Below are positions 46,441 through 60,224 of a stretch of 64,000 bases of DNA, in pieces. The stretch is taken from contig CM038229.1 of the NCBI GenBank assembly GCA_021442155.1, positions 97,124,271 through 97,188,270 on the forward strand, in the 5' to 3' direction. This stretch comes from Cymbidium sinense. Its lineage: Eukaryota > Streptophyta > Magnoliopsida > Asparagales > Orchidaceae. The stretch's first letter is position 1, and each line of letters begins with the position of its first letter. Position numbers and translations under genes: made by a program. The notes below the pieces were generated by a model. The model saw only the letters and a program-made list of their open reading frames with translations, searched no databases and was not told the DNA's origin.

Positions 46441-47514
46441 GTTGAATGTGGTTGCTCCAAAGGCTTTACATGGTACATAAGATGAGATCTTATGACCAAT
46501 GCTCATTCTAATCCCCATAACAATCATTCCAAAATCCTAGTTTATCATATTTACATGAAAAGGGAAAAAAAGTAAAGTCTAACTAACACCAAAAATAGAG
46601 ATTAGCTAAACAAACCATATAAATCTTAAGCATGAATATTGGACTTAGCACCCACACATGGGTAACCAAGTCTACGGCCTATTGGATTATGCTTAGGAGT
46701 ATAAGCACCTAGTAATTATATTTTTATTATAATGCCCCTTAAGCACAATCCCTATAGAAAATAATGATTAGACTAAATCATCCTACCATTCATTCTATGC
46801 ACATTCACCCTAACATCAAAACTAAAACATATATAATAAAACAAAAGCAAATATCAAACCATGCACGCCAATCTAAAGTTAGAAGTGGTGATTTAGCTAA
46901 TGTGTGTGCTTTAAAAGGTTTGTGTGGTATGCTTAGCTATGGTTTTAAGGTTTGTGTTTTCTAAGTGTGAAAGTGTTCAACTTAGAGGGTAGTTTCATTT
47001 AAGTGCTTTACTAATTTAGGTTGATTTTATTTTATATTTTGATTTGGTTTAAGTGAATCATATAATTAATTACTAAGTGTTATAAAGAGAAGGGAAACAT
47101 AAAAGAATTTCTCTTTCCTTCCCTACCTTAAGTAATTTTAAAGTGGATTCAAGTTTAGTTTCATTTAGTGAATGTCTTATTATGTGTTTTAATTAATCCT
47201 AAGTTTAGATCAATTCTAAACAAACCTATTTAAAAAGAAAGGCATTTTAAGATTAAGTAAAGTGAACTAAATTCACAAAACACACATCACTTCATTTCTT
47301 TCCTAACATGTATAACATGCATATGGATGCATCCTAAGCATATCTATACAAATAAATAAGAATGTTTAACATGATTTATAATGGATGCTAAGCGGTTTAC
47401 TTAAGATAATTTGAATGCTTATGATGCATTATTTTCTTAAGTAGAAAAGGGGCTTCTTATCCAATTTTCACATGCACACATGAATGTATGAAAGAGATAA
47501 GCGAGTATGACACC

Positions 47515-47640
47515 ATTGTTAACCATGGGTGTATGTTATAAGACCTACTTAGGGTTACTTAAAGCCTCACAATCTTGGGGTTGTCCGAATAATATACCAC
47601 TTTCTTAAATGCAAGCATATGTACAAAAGAAATGAATGGA
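47515..47640 (+). repeat. Conserved core block of family U (copy 2)
   Basis: AAGACCTACTTAGGG(T/C)(T/A)ACTTAAAGCCTC, then GTTGTCCG(A/G)A-(C)TAATATACCACTTTCTTAAAT, then ACAT(A/G)TG(T/A)A. The same block appears at 56600-56720, 60225-60345, 60450-60570, 63330-63440, 63535-63665 and 63755-63895. It is better conserved than the DNA on either side. Confidence 0.7.
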
Positions 47641-49189
47641 AAAGAAAATGCAAAAGTTTGTACTTGATTGTTTGTTTTGTTTATGTAATTTATATGTACA
47701 AGTGTAGATATCCTTCTTAAGTAATAGCATGGGTGTGAATATGAAATGGAATTAAGCAAGTGTTAGGTTCTTTTCAAATGAACTAAACACTCTATCAAAT
47801 CTTATTCAAAACTATACTAAAAGAGGGGAGAAGGAAAACTACACTAAGCACATATATTTTACTCACATGCAAGCTTATAAATAAAAAATAAGTAACACAC
47901 TTTAGTTTTGGAGATTGATTCATATATTTTAAAATAATTTGGATTTCATAGTGATAATAACCACTCCTATTTCTATTTTAGCCAAAATATGCAATTTGAC
48001 ATAAAGTAAACATTTCACTTTCATTTTGATTTTTAAAAAGAATGAATGCATGAAATTCATAAGACATACATATTTAGCATGTTGGGAAGGATATAAAATG
48101 ATGAAAGCATGTAAATCACCCTAATTAATTTCTAAAGATAATCTTATGAAATAAGAAAGCTTAAAGTAAATCAAATTATTTTAAAGGAAGGTTTGGTTTT
48201 GTTTTAGTTTGATTTAATTTGAAAGTTGTAAAATGAGTTTTCTGTTCCTAACCCATTCCCACATATGTTTGATATTTAATTTTAATTTCTAGATGATTAG
48301 ATCCATTTTATATTTTGATTAAGTTAAGGTATGAATTAAGTATGTTAATTATCCCTTACCTACACCACCTTAGTATAACTAATCAAATAATTATGAGCCA
48401 ATGAGATGACATAAAATATCACAAGGAATTTAAATTTGCAATGCACCTAGGAAGAAAGGGGCCTAATGCAATTTGGCTCATGATTAATGATTAATTAAAC
48501 AAAGGGGTTTAAGCTTAAGTACTTTCAAAACCCTCTCACCTATGAGTTGGATTTTAATTTCCTTAGTGGACTTAGGCTTTTGAATACCTAAGCATCTACC
48601 CAAGATAGATTAATTATGTTCTAAAAGTTTTAGAAACTTATGAAATTAATTAAAGGGATAATTAGTGAATTAACCCTTAATTAAGTGAGGATTAAGGAAG
48701 AAAATGGTGGGGAGTGTAAAGGAATAGAGGAAATGCTTCAAAGTTATTCCCTAAATCTCCTATTCATTTAAATAGACCTTAACCAACTCAATTAGAGGGT
48801 TAAATCACAAATTACAACCTTAATTAACCTTAATTACATTAAGGGAGTGATTAAGAAATGAACTAGTAGTTCCCCTAATTAAACCACCAATAAATCTCAA
48901 GAAAATTAGAGGAGGCACCATCCCAAAAAAATACACTCAAGGAGTTTAAAAAATAGTGGATTAATTTAAGGATAATTAGCAAAATAACATTCCTAATAAA
49001 ACCCAAAATCGAGAAAGTCACTCAAAATTTATTAAAATCAATTTTAGAATATTTCCCATTCAATTATCTATCCAATGCAATTTATATCACATTTTTGATT
49101 TTGCTACTTGAGATATGAATTTGAAGTTTAGGTGATTAATTAGGAAATTAAATAATCCCTAATCATATTATTAATCCTATCGCACCATG

Positions 49190-49420
49190 TATGCTGGCGA
49201 TGGCATGCACTTTACGCTGGTGTGGCGGGATTGGGTACTTAACCCATCACATCATAGCGGCATCGGCGACTTCGCTTTCTTCTCAACGTCGATCGATGGT
49301 CATTAAAGTTAAGGAGTAAATCCATGAATGCTATGTGTTTTAATCTCGCCATCCATCCAAAACACGTGGATGGGCGACCGATGATTCATCCCGTAATTCC
49401 TACAGAAAGGGATCTTTCCA
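49190..49420. other. CpG-containing pocket with covarying stem-loop (copy 2)
   Basis: A locally GC-rich island within AT-rich sequence. At 49346-49376 TCGCC-ATCCATCC pairs with GGATGGGCGA. Equivalent pockets lie at 870-1100 and 54780-55060. It holds most of the CpG dinucleotides of this arm. Confidence 0.6.
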
Positions 49421-50399
49421 TGTTCTAAGTCATGATCCGCTCAATTATGCTCATTGGGCTAAAATTTAGCCTACACCTTCATCATGCAACGTATATCACA
49501 TCTAATGGCCAAAATCCTATGAGATTAACATTCACTTCACAAAGCTCCAAACCATAGCTAGATTAAGCTCAAAAAATGGCTAACCTCACCGGCTCGAGTC
49601 CTTGGAGAAGCTTCATCTATTTGAGATGAAGCTTTGCTAAAGTGTGAGCTCTTGAAATGGAGTGGATGCTTCTATGGACCAACTCCCTTTGCCTTGAGCT
49701 CGATCTTGATCAAAGTGGCTCCTCCGTTGCCTTAGGAACTTAGGAAAGAGCTTGGGTGAGCTCAATTGGGGTCCCAAGAGAGTATGTAAAGGAATTGCAC
49801 TAGTTTTTGAGTGTGGAGTGAATTGGCTCTTCAATGGAGGTCCCCTATTTTCAAGCTCTAAAATTGAGAAATGAAGTTTTGAAATTTCTAGGAAGCTTGA
49901 GAGGCTTAGGAATTGCTTCCTCCAAGTTCAATCATTGAGGAATCTTAGATTCAATTCAAATTAGGGGAGTATATCTCCCCAAGGAAATCAGGCGGCGAAG
50001 TTTGCCATGCCATTTTGATCAATACACCTCATGCCATGGTTTATTAGGAAGTTTAGGATGTCCTTGAATTCATTTTTGGCTGGGAGTGGAATGGTGAAGT
50101 GGTCATGTGCTCAAATTGAGTGTAAGGAGGATTCCCATGTGGACATTTCAAAGCATGTGCTCGGTTTGGCCATTAGGGTTGGCTGACCCAAAACCATTGG
50201 GTTGGGTGAACCACTCTCCTTAGTTTCACTTGATCCACTAAGAGAGTGTCAAGTAGGTATGGAGAGGATTTCATCAAATTCCAAATGAATTTGGCCAAAA
50301 TTTACCCTATGGCCTAGGGGTAAAATGGTCATTTGGCTAATTTTTGGGGTATGTTTGGCATGTTGAGAAAATAGGTTTGGCCAAGTTTCATTGAATTTG

Positions 50400-51250
50400 G
50401 AGTTGGTTTGATGTGATTTGGCTCATGTTGACCCATTTAGGTCAAAATAGGTCAACTTGACCAAATGGTCAAATTGGGTCAAACCAAGGGTTGGGTCAAG
50501 TTCATATGACCGTTTGAAATGTTTTGGTGGCTTTGGTTTGATTCAATTTGGTTTAGGTTTGAATTTGGTTTGTATGATTTGATTTAGGTCAAATGGGTCA
50601 AGTTGACCAATTTGACCCATTTGACCTTTTTGAGCTAGGTCATGGGTAGGTTTACGTTTGGTTGGTCATATGAAAGGGATTGGTATCGTTGTTTTCAATC
50701 AATTTTGGTTAAGTTTGAATTTGGCTCAATATGTTTTAGGTCAAGTTGGGTTCACGGTCAATTGGGCTAGGTTAGGTCTAGTTGGCCAATTGAGGCTTTG
50801 GTCAAGTTCAACAATCATTATGGAATGAACTTAACCCATTAGTTTCAATCAATTTGGCTTACATCAAGTTTTGACACATTTTGACTTTTTTAGGTCAAGT
50901 TAGGTCAACTTGGGTCTATTGGCCAATTGGGCTAGGTTAGGCTCAAATTGACTTGGTCAAGTTCAAACATTGGTCATGAATGAATTTAGATCATTGGTTT
51001 CAATCAATTTAGCCTATGGTGAAGTTTGGCTATGTTGGGTTTCATTTTGGCTAAGTGTTGACTTGGTTTGACCCAATTTGAGTGATTGATCATCTCATGG
51101 TGATTGTTGATCATGATGAGAGGTTTAGGTGGGCTTGGTTCAATCCAATTTGGTTAGGATTAGAATTTGGCTCATAAGGGTACTTTAGGCCACTTTGGGT
51201 CAAGTGAGCCTAAATGGGTCAAATGGCTTGGTCAAAGCTTGATTGAACTT
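50400..51250. repeat. TTGACC/GGTCAA-dense block (copy 2)
   Basis: For example 50421-50485 holds six copies of the hexamer in both orientations. The block is the inverted counterpart of 52950-53800. Confidence 0.7.
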
Positions 51251-51740
51251 GTGTATGAACTTATGATTGAAATATAAATCCATTTGCAAGTGGTTTGAAG
51301 TCCAATGGGTTTTGATTCATTTGACAATTTCAAGTTCAAAGGGTGAACATGAAATAGATTTTTTGCTTGATTTTGAATTGAGTTTTGGTTAAATGATTGA
51401 AGTTTGTATTTATATTTGGATTCATGATTGAAGGATTGATTGATTCATGAAGAAATATCAAGGGTTTGGCTTGATTTGAAATTGATTTGGCTAAGTTCAA
51501 GATTTTGACTTGGAAGGCTTAGGTTGAATTTTGAGTAGATTTGAATTTGATTTTGGAATTGGTTTTGGTTGTTTGAATTTATATTTCATTTATATTTGTG
51601 AATATAAATGAGATTATAAAATGAGTTATGAAATTTCATGGGTTTGAAGTGATTTGATGATCATGATAAGTCCTTAAGAAAATCAAAGTGACTTAAGAAA
51701 GATTTTTGAACTTGGGTTTGATTTAGTTTGGATTGATTTA

Positions 51741-52140
51741 GGCTAAGTCATGAAGGGAAATCAAAGGGCCTAGGCAAGATTTGGAATTTGGAATTTCAAT
51801 CATAGATTTCAATCATGGGTTTCAATCATGTGGCATTTATTTGGATTTGGAGAAAATCAATTAAGCTAGAATTGATTTAGGTTTGATGTCGATTTGATTT
51901 GGAATTTAACTTGAAGGAAGGAAGTAAGGAATGTGATTTAAGCTATAGTGTGCAAATTTCCTAACATCCCTAAGGCATGACCTATTCCAATGGCTACCTC
52001 TTCTAAGTCTCTAGGGTTGGGTTGAGTGTCCACCTAATCACTAGATGTGTCTTAAGACTAGGTTCTCTTAAAGCCTAAGAGAAGTCCTATGTCTAAGATG
52101 GAGGTTGAGAACTCATTCAAAAAATGAGGTCCAAGCCTTT
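51741..52140. other. Centre of the giant inverted repeat
   Basis: The left copy runs to its outermost end (GTTGAGAACTC...AATGAGGTC, about 52105-52123). The right copy begins at about 52128, 370 bases inside the same end, with CCTTTTGATCCCCTCTCATG. The two copies thus meet end to end with a short unpaired spacer made of the left copy only. Confidence 0.7.
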
Positions 52141-52949
52141 TGATCCCCTCTCATGGGCTTAGCCTAAATAAAATCTAAATCAATTCAAATTCAAGGGATT
52201 TTCTCATAACCCACTTATATTCACATTTATATTCAAAAATATATATGAAATATAAATTCAAATATAAAAATAAATATATTCAAATTCAAGTCAAAATCTT
52301 TTCTATTCCCCTTTGATTCCACCTTGGATTTAGCTCAAACCAAATTCAAATCACTTCAAATTCAAGAAATTTTCTCACAACCCATTTATATTCTCATTTA
52401 TATTCACATATATAAATGAAATATAAATTCAAACAATCAAAACCAACTCCAAAACTCATACCCAATTCAATCAAAATCCAACTAAGTTTTAAATCCAAAT
52501 TCTTGAACTTAGCCAAATCAAATTCAAATCAAGCCAAACCCTTGATTTTTCTTCATGATACTTTCAATCCTACAATCATGAATCCAAATATAAACACAAA
52601 CTTCAATAAAATATCCAAAACCAAATCTAACATTCAAATCCAAATTTAACCAAAATTCAACTTAAGCTTTTCAAGTAAAATTTTGAACTTATCCAAATCA
52701 ATTTCAAATCAAGTCAAACCCTTGATTTTTCTTAATGATTCAATCAATCCTTAAATCATGAATACAAATATAAATACAAACTTCAATCACTAAACCAAAA
52801 CTAAATGCAAAAATCAAACCCAAGTCAAACTCATGTTCACCCTTTGAACTTGAAATTGTCAAATGAATCAAAACCCATTTGGCTTCAAATCTCTTGCAAA
52901 TGAATTTATATTTCAATCATAAGTCCACATGTGAGTTCAATCAAACTCA

Positions 52950-53800
52950 AATCAAGCTTTGACCAAGCCATTTGACCTACTTAGGCTCACTTGACCCAAA
53001 GTGACCTAAAGTACCCCTTATAGCCAAATTCTAATCCTACCCAAATTGGGTTGAACTAAGTCCATCTAAGCCTCACATTGTGAGCGAAGCGATCTTAAGA
53101 TGATCAATCACTCAAATTGGGTCAAACCAAGTCAAACCTAAGGGTTGACCAAGTCAACACTTAGCCAAAATGATACCTAAACTAGCCAAAATTTCTTGTA
53201 GGACAAATTGATTGAAACCAATGATCAAAACTCATTCATGATCAATGTTTGAACTTGATCAAGTCATCATTTGAGCCTAACTTGTGGCCACTTGACCCAA
53301 GTTGACCCAACTTGACGTAAAAGTCAAAATGTGTCAAATCTTGATCTAAGCCAAATCAATTGAAACCAATGTGTCAAGTTCATTCTAAAATGATTGTTGT
53401 TGAACAAAAACCTCAATTGGCCGCTAGACCCAACTAGCCCAATTGACCTTGAACTAACTTGACCTACAAGGTCAAATTGAGACAAATCAAATATAAACCA
53501 AACCGATTGGAAATAAAAATACCAATCCATTTTAAATGATCAACCAAACCTAAACCAACTCCACCTAAATATGTCAAATGGCTCAAATGGGTCAACTTGA
53601 CCCATTTGACCTGAAATCAAATGAACCAAAACTAAATCTAAACCAAATTGAACCAAACCAAAGATGCCAAAACATTTCAAATGGTCATGTGAACTTAACC
53701 CATCCCTCGTTTGACCTAATTTGACCAATTGGTCAACTTGACCCAAGTTGACCCATTTTGACCTAAATAGGTCAACATGAGCCAAATAATATCAAATCAA
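52950..53800. repeat. TTGACC/GGTCAA-dense block (copy 3)
   Basis: The densest part, 53711-53777, has seven hexamers TTGACC or GGTCAA in 67 bases. Many other copies are spread over 53100-53470. Confidence 0.75.
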
Positions 53801-54843
53801 CTCCAAATTCAATAAAACTTGGCACAACTCATTTTTCAATCATACCACACATATTCAAACTAAAATCCAATCCAAATGACCATTTTACCTGTAGGCCATA
53901 GGGTAACCTAAAATCAAAACCACTTGGAATTTGGTCAATTCCTTTTCATGGACACTTGGCATCCTCTTAGTGGACCAAATGGTCACGATGGACATGGTGC
54001 ACATGACCTAATGGGTTAGCATCAGCCCAATCCAACTTAAGGCTTAAATCGACCACTTGGTTGAACATGAGCACATGGAAATCCTTCCTCCACTCATTTT
54101 AAGCACATGGGAGCTTCCTACTCACTCCACACCTAAAATCGAATGCCATGACACTCTAATAGCTTAACAAGCCCATTGAATAGGGTGTATTGGATCAAAA
54201 TGGCAAAGCTCTTCATGGCCATCCGATTCACCTGGGAGATATACTCCCCAATTCCACTTCATTCAAGAACACACACACTTTCGATTGAGCTTAGGAACTT
54301 CAGGCGGGCACCCCAAGATTTTTTGAAGCTTCCTCAACCCATTTCTTTCTCCATTTTGATTTCTTCAAATCAAAAATGTGGGAGCTCCACAAAATATCCA
54401 TCTTATTCAATACTTCAAATGAAAGTTCCTCTTACAAGCTTCATGAGGACTCAATCAAACTTGCCTAAAGCTTATTCCAAGTTCTTACGGAAGTGGGACT
54501 TCAATCAAGGCAAGGATTTGAAGGTGAGCTTGGTCCATAGTGATATCTACTCAACCCCAAGGCTTAAAGCTTTCAGCAGAGCTTCATCTCAACTAGGCGA
54601 AGCTACCTCAATGGATTCAGTCGGTGATAGCCTTTAGGTATGGATCAAAATTGAGCTTAAACTAGAGAGTGTGTGGTCTTGCATGAAAGGAATTTTCACT
54701 TCATGTAAAACTAGCCATTGGATGTCTTCTCCCTTGCATGATGATGGTGTGGGCTGAATTTGAGTTCAATCGAGCTCAATCGAGCTCGGATCACTCATGG
54801 AAGGAGGGCGGTTCCCCTTTCTCGTAGGAGAACTCATGGATGA

Positions 54844-54887
54844 ATCATGGGTCATCCATCCGCGCATTTTGGATGGACGGCCATGAT
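54844..54887. other. Stem-loop in the family-U GC pocket (copy 3)
   Basis: ATCATGG (54844) pairs with CCATGAT (54881), and ATCC with GGAT in the inner stem around GCGCATTTT. It is positionally equivalent to the hairpins at 1035-1058 and 49346-49376, with different bases in the stems. Confidence 0.55.
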
Positions 54888-56599
54888 CAAGATGCATAGG
54901 AATATCTAATTTATCCTATTAATATCGCATGCTTGATCTCATGATCTTTGATTGGGGGAGAAAGCACATAGCGGCGGCGGTGCTATGATGTGATAACTTA
55001 AGTGGCTCTCCCATCGCACCATGTGGAAAGCGTGGCGTCAGCCTCCGCGTGGCCCGGGATTAGCTATTTAATTAGGAATTTAATTAATTATCCTTAATGG
55101 CTAAATCTTCAAAATAGCATAAATTCTAAAAAAATCATAAAAATACAAGGTAAAATGCACTATAAAGATATATCTTAGGAGAATAATCTAAAATTATTTT
55201 CATTGGATTTTGAATAGTATATTTTCCTCAATTAGGGCTTTAATGAAAACTTAATAACCTAATTACTCCTTATTAAACCGATTAATTCCAAACTTCATGT
55301 ACATCTAGGGATGACTTCTCCCTAAATTTCTTGGGATTTATTGATGGGTTAATTAGGAGATCAATTAATGAATCATTAATTACTTTGTTTATGTAATTAA
55401 GGGTAATTAAGCATATGAAGAGTGGTTTAATCCCTTTATTAAGTTAATTAAGCCTTGTAAGTAGAAGAGGTTTATGGAATGGATTTAGAGAATATGCCAT
55501 TCCTAAACCCCTTTCCTTCCTTAATCCAAACTTAGTTAAGGGTTAATCCCTAATCACTCACTTAATTAATTTGATTTTAAAATCAAAACACTCCATTGAA
55601 TTAATCCTTCTTGGGTAGTTTCTTAGGTGTTCAATAACCTAAGTTACTTAAGGAGATCAAAATCCAACCCACATGTATGGGAAGGGTTATGAAAATACTT
55701 AAATTAAACTCTTTAGCTTAATTAATCACTAAATGTGAGCCAATTGCATTAGGACATTTCTTTCCTAGGTGCATTGCTAATTTAAATCCCTTATGTGATT
55801 TTATGTCATATCATTGGCTCATAATTATTTGATTAAGTATGTTAAAGTGGTGCGGTAAGGGTAATTAATACACTTAATTCACAACTTAACCTAACCAAAG
55901 CATAAAATTAATATAATCACCTAAAAATTAAACTAAAACATCATACTCATGTGGAATGGGTTAGGACCAACAAACCTTCTCACATTTCTCAAATTAAAAT
56001 CAAACTCAAACAAAACAAAATTTCTTTAAATGTGATTTGCTTTATATAATTCTATTTCATAGGACTGTCTTTAGGAATTAATTAGGGTGAGTGAATTTAC
56101 ATTACTTTCATCACTTTATTTCTTTCCTAGCATGCTAAATGTGTATACCATATGAAAATCATGCATTCATGCTTTTGAAAATCAAATTAAAATGAAATGT
56201 TTCCTTTATGTCAAATTGCATGTTTTGGTTAAAGTAAGAATATGAATGTCTATTATCACTACTAAATCCAAAATTACTTTAAAAGCTTATGAACCAAACA
56301 TCAAAATTGAAAGGTATGCCACTTATAATTATTTATGAGCTTGCATGTGAGTAAAAAATATAAAGATGTGCATAGTGTGGCTTTCATTTTCTTTTCTTTT
56401 AACATTATTTTGAATAGGATTTGGCAAAGTGTATAGTTCATCCGAAAGAACACAACACTTGGTTAAATCCAATCCTATTCATTCCCATGTTATTACTTAG
56501 GAAGGTCATCTACACTAACACATATAAATTGCATAAACAAATCAAACAAACAAACACAAACTTTTTCATCTTTCTTTTTTTATTTATTTCTTTTGTACA

Positions 56600-56720
56600 T
56601 GTGTATGTATTTAAGGAAAGTGGTATATTAGTCCGGACAACCCGGGTTGTGAGGATTTAAGTAGCCCTAAGTAGGTCTTGTAACTTACACCCCCGGTGCT
56701 AATAATGGCATCGTACTCAC
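56600..56720 (-). repeat. Conserved core block of family U (copy 3)
   Basis: AAAGTGGTATATTAGTCCGG, then TTTAAGTAGCCCTAAGTAGG and TCTTGTA. It is the reverse complement of the block described at 47515 and occurs once in this copy. Confidence 0.75.
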
Positions 56721-57780
56721 TTATGTCTTTCATACATATATGTGTGCATATGAAAAATGGATAAAAGAATCCTTCTTTCTACTTAATGAAAATCATGCAT
56801 CATAAAGCATCCAAATTTTCTTAAGTAATATCACTTAGCATTAGTTATGAAAGTGTGCTAAATAATCTCATCACGTCTATATATATGTTTAGGATTCATC
56901 CATATGCATGTTATACATATTGGGAAAGAAATGAAGTATTCTGTTTTGTGAATAGTAATTCACTTTACTTAATCTTAAATTGTCTTTCTTTTGAATAGGG
57001 TTGTTTAGAGAAAATATAAACTTAGGATTAATTAAAACACATAACAAAAACATTCTCTAAATAAAATCAAACATGAATCTACTTTAGAAATTAGTTAAGG
57101 TAAGGAAGGAAAGAAGTTTTTTTCTCTTTTGCTCTTTACAACTTAGTAATTGTAGGATTCACTTAAACCAAATCAAAACAACATAAAATCAACCAAAGAA
57201 ACTAAATCACTTACAAAAAATAAACCCTCTATGTTGAACATTTTCATGTAGAAAACTTAAACCTTAATATCATAGTTAAGCATACTACACAAACCTTTTA
57301 AAGCACACACATTAGTTTAAGTCACCACTTCACCATCTATGTTAGGGTGATGATTTGATGTTTACTTTTGTTTTATGATGTGATGTTTTAGTCGAATGTT
57401 AGGTAAATCTGTAGAATGAATTATAGAATGATTTAATCTAATCATTATCTTCTAGGGATTGTGCTTAAGGCTATAATAAAAATATAACCGCTTTTATAGG
57501 TGCTACCCTAATCCAAAAAAAGGCCAAGTGGACTTGGTTACCCATTTGTGGAGTGCTAAGTCTAATTCATGCTTATACATGCTTGGGTTTTATGTGGTTT
57601 ATTTAGCTAATCTCTATTTTGCATGTTTTAATTACTTTTCCCTTTTCATGTACTTTTTATAATTAGATTTTGGAATGATTATTATGGGGATTAGAATGAG
57701 CATTGGTCATAAGATCTCATCTTATGTACCATGTGAAGCCTTTGGAGTATCCACATTCCAACCATCAAAAGAAAGAACCA

Positions 57781-57830
57781 AAGAAGAAGAAGAAGAAGAA
57801 GAAGAAAGAAGAAAAGAAGAATGAAGAAAT
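57781..57830. repeat. (AAG)n purine tract
   Basis: Eight AAG units (57781-57804) followed by AAAGAAG variants. It sits at the variable purine site of family U. Confidence 0.9.
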
Positions 57831-60224
57831 AAAGAATGAAGAGCCATAAACATGAATTTCCTTGCTTGATTTTATTTAATTCATTTGTAATGGGTTGTAT
57901 AAGGGTAGAGCTTGACTACCCAATTTATTTTGGGTTGTGTGATGGAGCCCAACCACAAATGGCCTTTTATCTTTTTAATTTTATAAATTGATTAATGTTT
58001 GTTTAACTTAGCATTAAGATGATATCTTTTCCTAGTTTCTTCCTTGCTTTGATGTATGGCTGGATATAGGCTCTTAGGAAAAATAAATCTTATACCAATT
58101 AATTAACTCAAAATAAAAAAAACAAATAAATCATAACCTCACCTAAAGCTTAGGCTAAAATCAAGATACAAGAATTAGCAACCCTTATTTGGATGTTGTC
58201 TTACTTTTAACATCATGCATAAAAAACATATTATTTCACACTTGATTGGAGGGCTTTCACCTTTGCCAAAGAAACTTGACCTGAGCCATGGTGGAAACAC
58301 ACCTCTCATCTTCGATTTTGTCCCATAATCTAATTTCCCATGCATTAGGCATATAAATCCTAAAGCACTCAAATTGATTGTCCAAAATAAAAATAAAAAT
58401 GTAACAAAATTTGCATTAGATTTAGTCGTTAAATCATGCCCTACATGATCTAGTTTTTAGGGGTGTGTTTAAGAACTGTCTCTTTCTAAATAAATAACGA
58501 CTTAGCGATCTTGCAAAAGTATTTGACTTGCATACATATTTTAAAACCGTAGGAGGAGTTAGTTAGCGATCTCCTGTGGGAGTCCAACCCGTGGTTTATC
58601 CTCTCTTGGGGTGGTAAACCAAATGCCCATTTTTTTTGCCTTAGATTTAGGCGTGCTTTTATCCCTTGCCAAAGCCTAGATTTAGATTGGAGGTTACTAC
58701 TTCCCTTTGTGGGCTACAAGCATAAATCCTCACCTCTTAGGTGTTCCATAACCTTGTCTTATAGAATTATAAGTCGTACATTTCTAGTAAAATCCAACTC
58801 AAGAAAATTAATTCAATTTCAAAATGTAAAGCCCAACCATAGGGTAGTTTGAGATGCTAACTAAGCTTCCTAGTATCTTAAGCATACCCTACTTATTTTC
58901 ATTTGGTCGATAAGAACTCCCTCCTCTTGATCGATCCCACTTGACTTTCTAAAAATAAACCAATTGATTGATATTCCTTCCCTTTTGAAATCTTTGGAGA
59001 TAATGATCATTTATCTTAATCGAGAGTATTCCTGAATCGTTTCTTAGGATGTAATTAGTTATGGGGCTTGCCCTGTAAAATACTTACCAGTTTAAAATAA
59101 ACGCTTTACATTTGCATGTAAAGTAGGGAAGAATCTCCGGTACATTTTGAAGACCCATAGTCCTTAGAGTCCTTATTAAGGTGATTAGGTCTATGTAGGG
59201 TGGTGACTTCTATCTCTCGAGATAGTACGCTTTTCTCAATGTCATATGCGATCACCCAATAAGAACATCTAGGATCTACGTGGCATCCCAAATAGGTGTA
59301 TATTTTATTTTCATTTATCCTCTCTTTCAAAAGGATAGATGAAGGCCGAGAATATAATTTTTTACCCACACCCTTAAGCTTAATTAACTATTAATCATGA
59401 GCTAATTGCATTAGGCCCCTTTTATTTTATAGGAGCATTGCAAATTTAGTTTCCATGTGGTTACATATAATATTGGCTCATTGTTAGTTAGTTAATTAAC
59501 TTAAGGTGATGTAAGGGTTAATTAATCCACTTAATTCATATCTAACCTAATTAAATCATCAAAATAAACTTAATTATTTCTTCCTTAAACTAAAATTAAC
59601 TCACACATGAGGAATGGGATTAGGAGCGAAATCTCTTTCATGTTTCCTAAATCAAATCAAACTAAAAATGAAATGACATTAAAGAACTTTGGTTTATTTT
59701 AAATTTCTTTGTTCAGTATGATTGTCCTTAAAATTAATTGGAGTGAATAAGATCATGTCCTTATGTTCCTTTATTTGTTTCCACTCATGTTAAATGTTTC
59801 TTGCCATAAGTAATCATGCATTCATTTCTTTTAAAATTAACCAAATGAAATGATTTCTTTTATGTCAAATTGCATGTTGATTTAAATTAAATAGGTGTGG
59901 CTATTATCACTATTAAATCAAAAGTTATTTTTGAAAGCTCATAAATCAATTATAATAAATGGAGTGATAATAATTATAAGTATTTATAAGTTTACATGTA
60001 TTGATAAGGTATGTAATATGAAGCTCTCTTTCTTTACTTTACATTGGGTTCACATAGGATTTACAAATATATAGTTCATTTGAGAAGAACACAACATTTG
60101 CCTAAATCCACTATGCATCTCCATGTTAAAACTTAGGAAGAATTTCATATCACATATGTAAATCATATATCCAAATCAAATATTACTTCTTGCATGACTT
60201 CTTTTTCTGTGGTTCTTTTGTACA

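Larger units (their letters stand above)
44690..52120 (+). repeat. Family-U copy 2: left arm of a giant inverted repeat
   Basis: Nearly its whole length is matched in reverse complement by 52128-59370. Paired landmarks: AATCTGGGTAAAAATTAT (44695) with the complement of 59365; CCTAAGAGCCTAATCC (46128) with 58065-58080; the AAGGGTA...CTACCC block (46290) with 57905; CTTAAGCACAATCCCTA (46737) with 57455; GAGCCAA...GCACCTAGG (48395-48450) with 55735-55785; the CGCACCATG pocket (49182) with 55015; AGTATATCTCCCC (49967) with 54236; and the GGTCAA block with 53800-52950. Divergence is large, with many indels. The distal 390 bases (about 51740-52120) have no partner in the right arm, but match 39556-39930. 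No protein is conserved between arms. Confidence 0.85.
52128..59370 (-). repeat. Family-U copy 3: right arm of the giant inverted repeat
   Basis: Reverse-complement partner of 44690-52120. From its centre outwards: AATTCAAAT-rich segment (52150-52900), TTGACC block (52950-53800), GC-richer segment (54000-54780), CpG pocket (54780-55060), TTAATTAA-like block (55060-55740), the GAGCCAATTGCATTAGG segment (55735), the core block (56600), the (AAG)n purine tract (57781), and the GGATATAGGCTCTTAGG segment (58065). It ends near 59370, where copy 4 starts in the same orientation at the GAGCTAATTGCATTAGG segment. Confidence 0.85.

Noticed and set aside
54176..54637. 153-codon open frame, plus strand
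   Set aside because: This is the antisense strand of the same family-U segment as 1369-1869. Two unrelated proteins on opposite strands of copies of one repeat argue for chance.
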